Shown piece after piece: positions 7,391 to 15,000 of a DNA stretch of 64,000 nucleotides; position 1 is the first letter of the stretch, and each line of letters starts with the position of its first letter. The translations under genes were made by a program, and so were the position numbers. The DNA lies in contig NZ_CP141945.1 in the NCBI RefSeq assembly GCF_035658495.1, positions 496,001-560,000 of the forward strand. Direction: 5' to 3'. The stretch is from Novosphingobium sp. RL4. GTDB taxonomy: Bacteria; Pseudomonadota; Alphaproteobacteria; Sphingomonadales; Sphingomonadaceae. The notes under the pieces were generated by a model. The model worked only from the letters and a program-made list of their open reading frames with translations. It was not told the DNA's origin and did no database searches.

Positions 7391-9130
7391 TCAGCCGAAC
7401 GTGAAGGCGAAGGCCTGCACGCCCGGATCGAGGAACTCGATGGTGAAGGTCCGGTCGGTCACGGTGCCCTGCTGGCGAACCAGTTGATAGAGCCGCTGCG
7501 TGGTCACGGTGCCTTGCCCGGCCGCGTCCGCGTCCATGCCGTGATCGCCGCCCGGAGCCTTGCCGTCCACGGTGACGCGGAAGCGGACCGGGCGTCCTTG
7601 CGGCCCCGGCCCCAGCACGAGATGAAGATCGCGGGCATGGAAGCGGAAAGCGATACGCCCGCCCGCCGCATCCAGCGAGACGAACTCCGGCCCGGCGGTC
7701 CACGATCCCGCAATTCCCCAGTCATTGCGGCCGGGCAACTGCCCCAGCACATAGCTGTGGGGCCGGTCCGGCACATAACCGCCCGCCGAAGCGAAACGTT
7801 CGCCTCGTGAATAGCCCAGATAGGTTTCGGGCGAGCGATTGGTGGCCTTCTGCGGCGCCTCGCCCACGCCGGAGCCCTTGACCGCCACGACCTCCAGGCT
7901 GGGCGGGGCATTGCCGCTCTCGGCCAGCAGGCGCTGGATGACCCTTTCGGATTCCGCGTAATCCCCCTCGCCGAAATGATGGTAGCGGATCCGTCCCTTG
8001 CCATCGATGAAGTAATGCGCGGGCCAATAGAGGTTCTGGAAGGCGCGCCAGATCGCGCGATCGTTATCGAGCGCCACTGGATAGGAAATGCCGAGATCGC
8101 GTATCGCCCGGCTCACGTTCGCCGGGTTCTTCTCGAAGGCGAATTCGGGCGCGTGAACGCCGATGACGACGAGACCCTGATCCTTGTACTTTTCCGCCCA
8201 TGCACGAACATAGGGAAGCGAGCGCAGGCAGTTGATGCAGCTGTAGGTCCAGAAATCGACGAGGACCACTTTCCCACGCAGCGCCTCGGCGGTGAGCGGC
8301 GGCGAATTCATCCATTCGCTCGCCCCTGCCAAAGACGGAAACGCGCCTTCGTCTCCCAATTCGGCCCGGCCGGCGCGCATGGCCGAAGCGGCAGGCGTAC
8401 CGGGGCGGAACTTGGCGAGCAGCCTCTCTTCGACTTGCGCCGTGCCCGAAAGCGAAAGGCGGGTGAGAAGGCCGGTATCCAGCCCCAGCGCGATCGCGGC
8501 CACCCCGGCGAGCACCGCCAAGCCCAGCACGCGGCGAACACCGTTGCCAAGGCCGATGGATCGCTTCATCGCGGCGAACACCTTCCCGCCCACCAGCAGC
8601 GCCAGCGCCAGCGAAGTTGCCGCGCCCAGCGCATAGGAGAGCAGCAACAGGGAGGTATGCGCACTGGCGCCGTTCAGCGCCGCTCCTGTCAGGACAAGAC
8701 CGAGCACCGGTCCCGCGCAAGGCGCCCAGAGCAGCCCGGTGGCAACCCCGAGCAGGAGCGACGCGGAGAACGTGGCGGAGGAGCCACCCATGTCTCCTTC
8801 CGCCGAACGGGACAGCCGCGCGCCCATCGCCACCAGCGGCCGGGTCGCGCGATCGGCCAGCGACGGGAAAAGCAGCAGCAGGCCGAACAGCGCAAGCACC
8901 ACCAGAGCCACGATCCGCCCCAGGCCGTTGGCCTGAACCGCCCAGCCCCCGCCCACGGCCGCCAGTGTGGCAACGCCCGCGAATGTCACCGCCATGCCGA
9001 TCAGCATGGGCAATCCGCTGCGCAGGAACGGCTGATCGGCCCGCGCGAAGACGAAGGGCAGAACCGGCAGGATGCACGGACTAATGATGGTCAGCACACC
9101 GCCCAGATAGGAAAGGACAAAGAGGATCAT
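7391..9130 (-). CDS. dipZ: DipZ-like fusion: CcdA-type membrane domain plus thioredoxin domain
   Basis: 579 residues from the ATG at 9130, preceded by GGAGGAAAC. The N-terminal ~240 residues form a multi-pass CcdA/DsbD-beta-like membrane domain with the two redox cysteines in ISPCILPVLPF and WAPCAGPVLGL, which carry electrons from cytoplasmic thioredoxin across the membrane. A periplasmic thioredoxin/AhpC-like domain follows with the motif YSCINC in a FWTYSCINCLRSLPY context, then a ~150-residue C-terminal domain resembling the carbohydrate-binding-like end of mycobacterial DipZ. Divergent to msrA with a shared control region of ~155 bases. It is the likely source of reducing power for the neighbouring periplasmic methionine sulfoxide reductases, which is inference from context. 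Confidence 0.88.
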   Translation of the reverse strand: MILFVLSYLGGVLTIISPCILPVLPFVFARADQPFLRSGLPMLIGMAVTFAGVATLAAVGGGWAVQANGLGRIVALVVLALFGLLLLFPSLADRATRPLVAMGARLSRSAEGDMGGSSATFSASLLLGVATGLLWAPCAGPVLGLVLTGAALNGASAHTSLLLLSYALGAATSLALALLVGGKVFAAMKRSIGLGNGVRRVLGLAVLAGVAAIALGLDTGLLTRLSLSGTAQVEERLLAKFRPGTPAASAMRAGRAELGDEGAFPSLAGASEWMNSPPLTAEALRGKVVLVDFWTYSCINCLRSLPYVRAWAEKYKDQGLVVIGVHAPEFAFEKNPANVSRAIRDLGISYPVALDNDRAIWRAFQNLYWPAHYFIDGKGRIRYHHFGEGDYAESERVIQRLLAESGNAPPSLEVVAVKGSGVGEAPQKATNRSPETYLGYSRGERFASAGGYVPDRPHSYVLGQLPGRNDWGIAGSWTAGPEFVSLDAAGGRIAFRFHARDLHLVLGPGPQGRPVRFRVTVDGKAPGGDHGMDADAAGQGTVTTQRLYQLVRQQGTVTDRTFTIEFLDPGVQAFAFTFG

Positions 9131-9225
9131 CGGCTGTTTCCTCCAACATGAAGCCTGCCGATCAGGCGCATCGGCGCATGAACCTGCGCTGTCCGCGATC
9201 GCATCGGAAACTATATTTTCGCGCC

Positions 9226-9254
9226 TGCATCTTTCCGGCTTTCCGGGACGTATC
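9226..9254 (+). promoter_or_regulatory. Candidate ECF-sigma promoter for msrA-sigK-rskA
   Basis: TGCATC (9226-9231), then 17 bases, then CGTATC (9249-9254), with the identity continuing to CGTATCTTCCG. The same two boxes with the same spacing occur upstream of the fasciclin gene (TGCGTC at 11333, CGTATCTTCCG at 11356). Predicted transcription start is ~26 bases before the msrA ATG, which has a strong GGGAGGA ribosome site. The likely user is the ECF sigma factor encoded in the same operon. Confidence 0.55.
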
Positions 9255-9286
9255 TTCCGGTACTCGAACTTTGCCGGGAGGACGAA

Positions 9287-9988
9287 ATGAAGGCTTTTCC
9301 TTGCAGCCTCGTATTCCTTGCCTGCGGCCTCGCCGTCGCGGCGCCCGTTCTGGAGAGCCGCTCCACTGCGGCCCCGCAGCGCGCAGCCGTGCAGGTTCCC
9401 GCCCCTCTCCACGACAGTCCCAACCCTGCAGGAAGCGAAACCGCCGTTATTGCCGGTGGATGCTTCTGGGGAATCCAGGGCGTGTACCAGCACGTCAAGG
9501 GCGTGCGCAGCGCCGTTTCGGGATATTCGGGCGGCGACCGCACGAACGCAAGCTACGCCGCCGTCGCAAGCGGGCGGACCGGACATGCCGAAGCGGTGCG
9601 GATCACTTTCGATCCGGCACAGGTCAGCTACGGCAAGCTGCTGCAGATCTTCTTCACCGTGGCCGCCGACCCGACCACGCGCGATTTTCAGGGACCGGAC
9701 CACGGCACGCAATATCGAACCGCCATTTTCCCGCAGTCCCCCCGGCAGCAGGAGATCGCCCGGCGCTATATCGACCAGCTTGCGGCCGCAGGCGTCTGGA
9801 AGCGGCCGATCGTCACGCGCATCGAACCGTTCAAGGGCTTCTACCCCGCCGAAGCCTATCATCAGGATTTCCTGACGCTCCACCCCGATTCCGCCTATAT
9901 CCGCGCGAACGACCAGCCCAAGATCGCCGCGCTCAAAAGGGCCTTCCCCGCGCTCTATCGCAGGACGCCCGTCCTTGTCCGGCCGTGA
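9287..9988 (+). CDS. msrA: Peptide-methionine (S)-S-oxide reductase, exported
   Basis: 233 residues with an N-terminal hydrophobic export signal (MKAFPCSLVFLACGLAVAA) absent from cytoplasmic MsrA. The catalytic motif GGCFWG lies near residues 58-63, followed by family landmarks VSGYSGG, GHAEAV and DHGTQYRTAIF. It reduces methionine-S-sulfoxide in proteins. After the catalytic Cys I see no further cysteine, so this appears to be a one-Cys form without the usual C-terminal resolving cysteines; direct regeneration by a thioredoxin-like partner such as the neighbouring DipZ domain is plausible. First gene of an apparent msrA-sigma-antisigma operon: the sigma gene begins 76 bases after its stop. 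Confidence 0.93.
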   Translation: MKAFPCSLVFLACGLAVAAPVLESRSTAAPQRAAVQVPAPLHDSPNPAGSETAVIAGGCFWGIQGVYQHVKGVRSAVSGYSGGDRTNASYAAVASGRTGHAEAVRITFDPAQVSYGKLLQIFFTVAADPTTRDFQGPDHGTQYRTAIFPQSPRQQEIARRYIDQLAAAGVWKRPIVTRIEPFKGFYPAEAYHQDFLTLHPDSAYIRANDQPKIAALKRAFPALYRRTPVLVRP

Positions 9989-10064
9989 GCCGGCAGGCGG
10001 CGAGCGACAATCGTTGATCTCCTCGCGGCGAACGGGCAGGATCGCCGCATCGGAGAAGCTGGCA

Positions 10065-10640
10065 GTGCGAAACGGGAGCAGCGCTAAACCAACGGAGGAG
10101 CGGGCAAGGCTCGTCGCCGCGCTCCATCTTGCCGCGGCCAGCGAACCCTCCGGCCTGCGCGCCGTCTACGAAATGACCGCGCCGAAACTATTCGGCATCT
10201 GCCTGCGTATCTGCGGCGACCGGGGGGCCGCGGAGGATGTCTTGCAGGATGTCTATGTAAAGGTCTGGCGCCGTGCAGGCGCATTCGATGCGGAGCGCGC
10301 CAGCCCGATAAGCTGGCTCGCGGCGATCGCACACAACAGCGCGATCGACTGGCGCCGGTCTCAGCATCGGCATGTCGCGGTGTCGGAAGAAATTCTGGCG
10401 GCCATCCCTGACGAAGCGCCCCTGGCGGATGCCGTGTTTGCCGATGAGCAGGAAAATCGGCGGTTGCTCGGCTGCCTGGAAGGGCTCGACAGCCACCAGT
10501 CCAACGCGATCCAACGCGCCTTTCTCGATGGCCTGACCTACCAGCAGCTCGCCGACCAGTTGCAAACGCCGCTCGGGACGATCAAGAGCTGGATCAGGCG
10601 CGGAATGCAGAGACTGAAGGACTGCCTAAGCGATGGCTGA
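10065..10640 (+). CDS. sigK: ECF sigma factor, SigK-like
   Basis: 191 residues from the GTG at 10065, chosen because GGAGAAG sits 6 bases upstream; a TTG start at 9975 would overlap msrA and lacks a ribosome site. Region 2 spans roughly residues 30-100 (AAEDVLQDVYVKVWRR, SWLAAIAHNSAIDWRR), and region 4 ~130-185 (LTYQQLADQLQTPLGTIKSWIRRGMQRLK). Cysteines at about residues 137 and 187 are 50 apart, matching my recollection of the redox disulfide of M. tuberculosis SigK (Cys133-Cys183). The stop overlaps the anti-sigma start by 8 bases, so the two are translationally coupled. Likely activated when envelope redox signals release it from the membrane anti-sigma factor. Confidence 0.88.
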   Translation: MRNGSSAKPTEERARLVAALHLAAASEPSGLRAVYEMTAPKLFGICLRICGDRGAAEDVLQDVYVKVWRRAGAFDAERASPISWLAAIAHNSAIDWRRSQHRHVAVSEEILAAIPDEAPLADAVFADEQENRRLLGCLEGLDSHQSNAIQRAFLDGLTYQQLADQLQTPLGTIKSWIRRGMQRLKDCLSDG

Positions 10641-11325
10641 CCCCGCCGATCCCTTCGGCCGCAGTGATGTGGCGGCGGAACTGGCTCTCGGCCTGCTCGA
10701 AGGCGAGGACCGCGCCGCCGCACAGCGCCTGCGCCTGTCCGATCCGGTCTTCGCGGGCGAAGTGGATGCATGGGCCGCGCGCCTGTCACCCCTGCTGGCG
10801 GCGATCCCTGCGGCAGAACCTCCAGCACACCTCTGGGACAAGGTTGCCGCCCGCATCGATTCCGGCGCGCCCCGGAACCCGGAACCGGCGCTCATCCGCC
10901 GTCTGCGTGCCTGGCGCGCGGGCGCGATTTTCGCCGCTTCCATCGCCGCCTGCCTGGCCCTGTTCATCCTCGTCCGTCCGGCCGAAGATCGCACGAAGAT
11001 GCCCATGTCGGTTTCGCAACTGGCGGGGGCCGAAGGCTCCGCCACCATGGCGGTCGCTTACGATCCCAAAGCCGGAATGCTCCACCTCAGCCCCCATTCG
11101 CTGGGCGGCAACGGCAAGAGCCCGGAACTATGGGTCATCCCGGAGGACGGCGTGCCGCGTTCGCTGGGGGTCATGCAATCGGCGGTCCTGGCGATATCGC
11201 CCGACATGCGCCCGATGCTGACGGACGGGGCGACGCTGGCGATCACGCTGGAAGACAGCGCCGGCGCGCCGCACAAGGCACCCAGCACCGCGCCGATCCT
11301 CACCGGAAAAATCACCACTATCTGA
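10633..11325 (+). CDS. rskA: Membrane anti-sigma factor, RskA-like
   Basis: 230 residues. The N-terminal cytoplasmic part (AAELALGLLEGEDRAAAQ, then PPAHLWDKVAARI) matches the RskA anti-sigma domain and lacks the HxxxCxxC zinc motif of ZAS-type factors. One transmembrane helix lies at about residues 94-116 (AIFAASIAACLALFIL), followed by a periplasmic C-terminal domain with ELWVIPEDGVPRSLGV, typical of the RskA C-terminal family. It should hold the upstream sigma factor at the membrane and release it upon regulated proteolysis. Its ATG lies inside the end of the sigma gene. The fasciclin gene starts 83 bases downstream with its own candidate ECF promoter. Confidence 0.88.
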   Translation: MADPADPFGRSDVAAELALGLLEGEDRAAAQRLRLSDPVFAGEVDAWAARLSPLLAAIPAAEPPAHLWDKVAARIDSGAPRNPEPALIRRLRAWRAGAIFAASIAACLALFILVRPAEDRTKMPMSVSQLAGAEGSATMAVAYDPKAGMLHLSPHSLGGNGKSPELWVIPEDGVPRSLGVMQSAVLAISPDMRPMLTDGATLAITLEDSAGAPHKAPSTAPILTGKITTI

Positions 11326-11332
11326 AGGCCGC

Positions 11333-11361
11333 TGCGTCCATCGCCGCTTCGGCTCCGTATC
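11333..11361 (+). promoter_or_regulatory. Candidate ECF-sigma promoter for the fasciclin gene
   Basis: TGCGTC (11333-11338), 17 bases, CGTATC (11356-11361), continuing as CGTATCTTCCG. The layout is the same as the candidate promoter in front of msrA. The distance from the -10-like box to the ATG at 11409 is ~47 bases. Confidence 0.5.
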
Positions 11362-11408
11362 TTCCGCGCATTCCAGAAGAATGGAGTGCGGGAAGAAGGA
11401 TGCCTCAG

Positions 11409-11969
11409 ATGAAAGTGCGATCCAGAACACTAGCAGCCCTCATCGCCACCGCCGTTCTCATGACCGGCGCGGCGGCCGTCGAAGCTAAGGACCCCATGGT
11501 CGGCGGGGCCGCGATGTATGCGAACAAGGACATCATCGACAATGCCGTCAATTCCAGGGACCACACCACCCTTGTCGCCGCGGTAAAGGCGGCCGGGCTT
11601 GTCGACACGCTCAAGAGCGCGGGGCCGTTCACGGTGTTCGCCCCGACCAATGCCGCGTTTTCCAAACTTCCGGCGGGCACGGTAGATATGCTCCTGAAGC
11701 CCGAGAACAAGGCCATGCTTACTGGCATACTGACCTATCACGTGGTGCCGGGACGGATGAGCGCCGCCGATATCGCCGCGAATGCCAAGGCTCACGGCGG
11801 AAAGGCCATGCTTACCACCGTGCAAGGCGAAATGCTGACCGCGTGGAAGGACAAGGCAGGCGCATGGTGGCTGACCGATGCCAAGGGCGGCAAGGCCAGG
11901 ATCACCATCGCGGACGTCATGCAGTCCAACGGCGTGATCCATGTCGTCGACACGGTGCTGATGCCGTGA
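11409..11969 (+). CDS. Exported fasciclin (FAS1) domain protein
   Basis: 186 residues from the ATG at 11409. The ribosome site GGAAGAAGG is 9 bases before this ATG, whereas it abuts an ATG at 11400. An N-terminal signal peptide ends near AVEAKD, and the rest is one FAS1 domain with the H1 box GPFTVFAPTNAAF and H2 box LTYHVVPGRM. FAS1 domains are extracellular adhesion or ligand-binding modules; the mycobacterial homologues MPT70 and MPT83 are the hallmark targets of SigK. Its place directly after a SigK/RskA-like pair, with a matching promoter motif, suggests the same regulatory logic here. Confidence 0.92.
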   Translation: MKVRSRTLAALIATAVLMTGAAAVEAKDPMVGGAAMYANKDIIDNAVNSRDHTTLVAAVKAAGLVDTLKSAGPFTVFAPTNAAFSKLPAGTVDMLLKPENKAMLTGILTYHVVPGRMSAADIAANAKAHGGKAMLTTVQGEMLTAWKDKAGAWWLTDAKGGKARITIADVMQSNGVIHVVDTVLMP

Positions 11970-12053
11970 GATGATGAACCGGCTCATCCACGGGATTCCG
12001 GCGGAAGCCGACTTCCCGTGGACGGCCTCCGCAATCCTTCAGGATGACGGCCG

Positions 12054-12560
12054 ATGAACACCCAGGATCAAGACCCCAAGGATCAAGGGCCCAGCCGCCG
12101 CGCATTCCTTGCCGGTTGCGGCTTCATCGCCGCGGCCCTCTGCTCGGCCCCATGCCTCGGCGCGGCGTCAGAGCCGTGGCTCTCGCTGTCGGACGCCCGA
12201 TGGCGGGCCCGCCTGCCGCCGCCGGCCTTCGCCGTCCTGCGCCGGGGCGCCACGGAACGTGCCTATTCGAGCCCGCTCCTCGGCGAACACCGCAAGGGCC
12301 GGTTCCTCTGCGCCGGCTGCGCCCTGCCGCTGTTTTCATCGCAAACCAAGTTCGACAGCGGCACGGGCTGGCCCAGCTTCCAGGATCATCTTCCCGGCGC
12401 GATCACCTTGCGGCAGGACCGCAGCCTGGGAATGATCCGCAAGGAAGTTCGCTGCGCGCGTTGCGCGGGGCACCTCGGCCATGTCTTCGACGACGGACCG
12501 CCGCCCACGGGCCTGCGCTATTGCATGAACGGCGCCGCGCTACGCTTCAGCGCGGGCTGA
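12054..12560 (+). CDS. msrB: Peptide-methionine (R)-S-oxide reductase, Tat-type signal
   Basis: 168 residues. The N-terminus carries SRRAFLAG followed by a hydrophobic stretch, a twin-arginine-like export signal. The SelR domain contains the zinc cysteines CAGC and CARC, the GTGWPSF block, GHLGHVFDDGP and the catalytic Cys in RYCMNGAAL (more often RYCINSASL). It reduces methionine-R-sulfoxide, complementing MsrA so that both diastereomers in periplasmic proteins can be repaired. It lies 84 bases after the fasciclin gene on the same strand; the ECF motif seen before msrA is not repeated directly in front of it. Confidence 0.93.
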   Translation: MNTQDQDPKDQGPSRRAFLAGCGFIAAALCSAPCLGAASEPWLSLSDARWRARLPPPAFAVLRRGATERAYSSPLLGEHRKGRFLCAGCALPLFSSQTKFDSGTGWPSFQDHLPGAITLRQDRSLGMIRKEVRCARCAGHLGHVFDDGPPPTGLRYCMNGAALRFSAG

Positions 12561-12663
12561 CGGTCGCCCTTGAAGCGATACTGCGACCTATTTGCAACAA
12601 CATAGCATAATCCGGCCGATAAATTGCTGTTCGTCCAATCGAACATTGCCAGTATATTGCATG

Positions 12664-12678
12664 TGAGAAGCATTCTCA
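12664..12678. promoter_or_regulatory. Fur-like inverted repeat upstream of TBDR
   Basis: TGAGAA-gca-TTCTCA, a perfect 6-3-6 inverted repeat 60 bases before the receptor start, resembling a Fur/iron-responsive operator core (GAGAA-n3-TTCTC). Its position in front of a siderophore-type receptor supports iron control. Confidence 0.5.
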
Positions 12679-12738
12679 TTAGTGGCCGCCCCCAACTGAT
12701 GCCGGGTTCTCCGGACATCGCCATGAGGGGAACCCAGA

Positions 12739-14922
12739 ATGTCCGTCAGAGCCAAGATCCGCGCGTGTTGTTCCCTTTCATCCGTGCTCGCGATCAGCCT
12801 GTTGACGGCTGCCAATGCCCATGCCGCAGCCGCCACCGAAGAAACCGCCCCTGACGCAGCCGTTACCGAAGGGCCTGACCCTGACGCGATCGTCGTTACC
12901 GGCGCCACCGAAACGACGGGCCTCAGCCTTTCCTCGCGCGAGACGCCGCAGTCGGTCACGGTCATCGACAGCGAGCGGATGCAGGAACAGGGGCTCTACG
13001 ATATCTCCGAAGTGCTGGAGCAGATCGTCGGCATCCAGACGAACCGATCCAGCGCGCTGGGTACGGACGGCACGAACTACACCGCGCGCGGTTTCGAGGT
13101 GAAGAACTACCTGGTGGACGGCGTTGCGCGCCCGAGCAACCTCTACGGCTTCACCGAAGACACCGCCGACATGATCGCCTACGAGCGGATCGAGGTCATC
13201 CGCGGTTCCGCCGGCATGATGACCGGCACCGGCCAGCCTTCCGCCGCGATCAACATGATCCGCAAGCGCCCCGGTGAAACCACCCGCGCCAGCGTCTCGG
13301 CAACGCTCGGCTCGTGGGACATGTACCGGCTCGAAGGCGATCTTGGCGGCGCGGTGACATCCGATGGACACGTCCGCGCCCGCGTTGCCGGGGCATGGCA
13401 GGACAACCAGACCTTCATCGATCGCGAACACGCCAAGCGGCAGGCGCTCTATGGCGTGGTCGAAGCGGACCTCGGCCCGAACACGCTGCTGACCGCGGGG
13501 GTGGAATACCAGAACTTCCGCAACGAGGGCGCTTCACGCGGAGGCGTTCCGCTCTACTTCACGGACGGCACCCGGACGCACTTCTCGCGCTCCACCAACG
13601 GCGGCGCGAACTGGTCCGACTTCAGCCGCAAGAGCGTGAACCTGTTCGCCTCGGTGGCGCACGATTTCAGCCCGAACTGGCACCTGCAGGTCGATGCCGA
13701 GCACAAGTCCGGTTCCTACGACGAGACGATCGGATATTTCTTCGGCACCGCGATCGACAAGGACACCGGCCTTGGCGGCACGCTCTATTCCACCCGGTGG
13801 GCATCCGACCTCACGCTCGATGCGGTATATGCCAACCTTCGCGGCACCTTCGAGGCATTCGGACAGGAACAGCATGTCGCGCTGTCGCTCAGCCACGCCC
13901 AGTTCGACGACGACCAGACCCCCTACCCCGGCTGGTGGTATGGCGGCGACTACATGAAATCGGTCAACGCCTTCGAATTCTTCGAGAACGGCGAGACCTT
14001 CAAGCCCGACCTGACGCCCACCGGCGACCTTGCCGGCAATCGCATCCGGACCAGCGCCGCTGCCGGTGTCGCCCGCCTCAAGCCGATCGCCCCGCTCTCC
14101 GTGATCGCGGGCGGCCGACTTACCTGGTGGAAGGGCGACAGCTATGCCGAGGACACGTCAGGCATCCGCACCTGGACGCGGGAAACGGATGAAAAGGCCG
14201 TCTTCACGCCTTATGCGGGGCTCGTGCTGGACTTCAGCAAGACCATTTCGGCATATGTAAGCTATGCGAGCGTCTTTGAGCCGCAGACCCAGCGCACCGT
14301 CGACGGCAACGTGATCGCCCCGCTCGAAGGCAATACTTACGAAGCGGGTCTCAAGGCGGATTTCCTCGACGGCAAGCTGAGCGCCAGCGCGGCGGTCTTC
14401 CGCATGAAGCAGGACAACTATGCCATGGCCGATGGCCCCGGCATCTTCGCACCCGACGGCAGCGCCGCCTATCACGCGGTGTCGGGCATGAAGTCGACCG
14501 GCTTCGAACTGGAAGTGAACGGCGAGATACTGCCCGGCTGGCTGGTCGCGGGCGGCTTCGCCAATGCAAAGGCGAAGGACCGCGACGGCGTGCGCCAGTT
14601 GCCGCAAATCGCCAAGGACAGCTTTAAGATGTTCACCTCCTACCGCCTGCCAGGAAACCTGGAAGGACTGACCCTGGGCGGCAACTTGCGCTGGCAGGGC
14701 AAAACCACGGCGGAAGGTGAAGGGCCCAACGGCGAAGTCTACACGCAAGGCAGCCTTGCGGTCGTCGACCTGCTGGCTAGCTATCGCTTCTCGCAGCGCC
14801 TGTCGCTTGCGGTCCACCTCGATAACGTCTTCGACAAGACGTATTATTCGGGCCTCTTCCTCGGCAGCGCCCGCTACGGCATGCCGCGCAACGTCACGGT
14901 GACCCTGCGCGGCAAGCTGTAA
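12739..14922 (+). CDS. TonB-dependent siderophore receptor
   Basis: 727 residues with a ribosome site AGGGGA 7 bases upstream and a signal peptide ending near ANAHAAA. The plug contains SSRETPQSVTVIDSERM and RIEVIRGSAGMMTGTGQPSAAINMIRKRP, the form typical of ferric-siderophore receptors (FhuE/FpvA-like, TIGR01783 class). The barrel ends with DNVFDKTYYSGLF, RYGMPRNVTVTLRGKL and a C-terminal hydrophobic strand. No STN signalling domain is present, so it should not talk to a FecR-type regulator. It stands alone and converges on the next receptor. The ligand is probably a hydroxamate or catechol siderophore, which cannot be resolved from sequence. Confidence 0.93.
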   Translation: MSVRAKIRACCSLSSVLAISLLTAANAHAAAATEETAPDAAVTEGPDPDAIVVTGATETTGLSLSSRETPQSVTVIDSERMQEQGLYDISEVLEQIVGIQTNRSSALGTDGTNYTARGFEVKNYLVDGVARPSNLYGFTEDTADMIAYERIEVIRGSAGMMTGTGQPSAAINMIRKRPGETTRASVSATLGSWDMYRLEGDLGGAVTSDGHVRARVAGAWQDNQTFIDREHAKRQALYGVVEADLGPNTLLTAGVEYQNFRNEGASRGGVPLYFTDGTRTHFSRSTNGGANWSDFSRKSVNLFASVAHDFSPNWHLQVDAEHKSGSYDETIGYFFGTAIDKDTGLGGTLYSTRWASDLTLDAVYANLRGTFEAFGQEQHVALSLSHAQFDDDQTPYPGWWYGGDYMKSVNAFEFFENGETFKPDLTPTGDLAGNRIRTSAAAGVARLKPIAPLSVIAGGRLTWWKGDSYAEDTSGIRTWTRETDEKAVFTPYAGLVLDFSKTISAYVSYASVFEPQTQRTVDGNVIAPLEGNTYEAGLKADFLDGKLSASAAVFRMKQDNYAMADGPGIFAPDGSAAYHAVSGMKSTGFELEVNGEILPGWLVAGGFANAKAKDRDGVRQLPQIAKDSFKMFTSYRLPGNLEGLTLGGNLRWQGKTTAEGEGPNGEVYTQGSLAVVDLLASYRFSQRLSLAVHLDNVFDKTYYSGLFLGSARYGMPRNVTVTLRGKL

Positions 14923-14936
14923 CCCGTAACCTGCAA

Positions 14937-14978
14937 GCGGGCGCGCGACTGTCCCGAAAGGAACAGGGACGCGCCCGC
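14937..14978. terminator. Bidirectional stem-loop between convergent TBDR genes
   Basis: GCGGGCGCG (14937-14945) pairs with CGCGCCCGC (14970-14978), with a second helix inside (GTCCC with GGGAC). It sits in the 78-base gap between two convergent receptor genes and can end transcripts from both sides. Neither flank has a strong T run. Confidence 0.6.
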
Positions 14979-15000
14979 AAGAAGCACTAACCGCGTTTCC

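Noticed and set aside
7976..9151. A 391-codon plus-strand frame opposite the dipZ-like gene
   Set aside because: Composition is Arg/Gln/Gly-rich with no motif; the minus strand encodes clear CcdA and thioredoxin motifs.
10770..11399. Long in-frame 5' extension of the fasciclin gene across the anti-sigma gene
   Set aside because: It has no domain content, overlaps a convincing RskA-like gene, and the ribosome site and signal peptide place the start at 11409.
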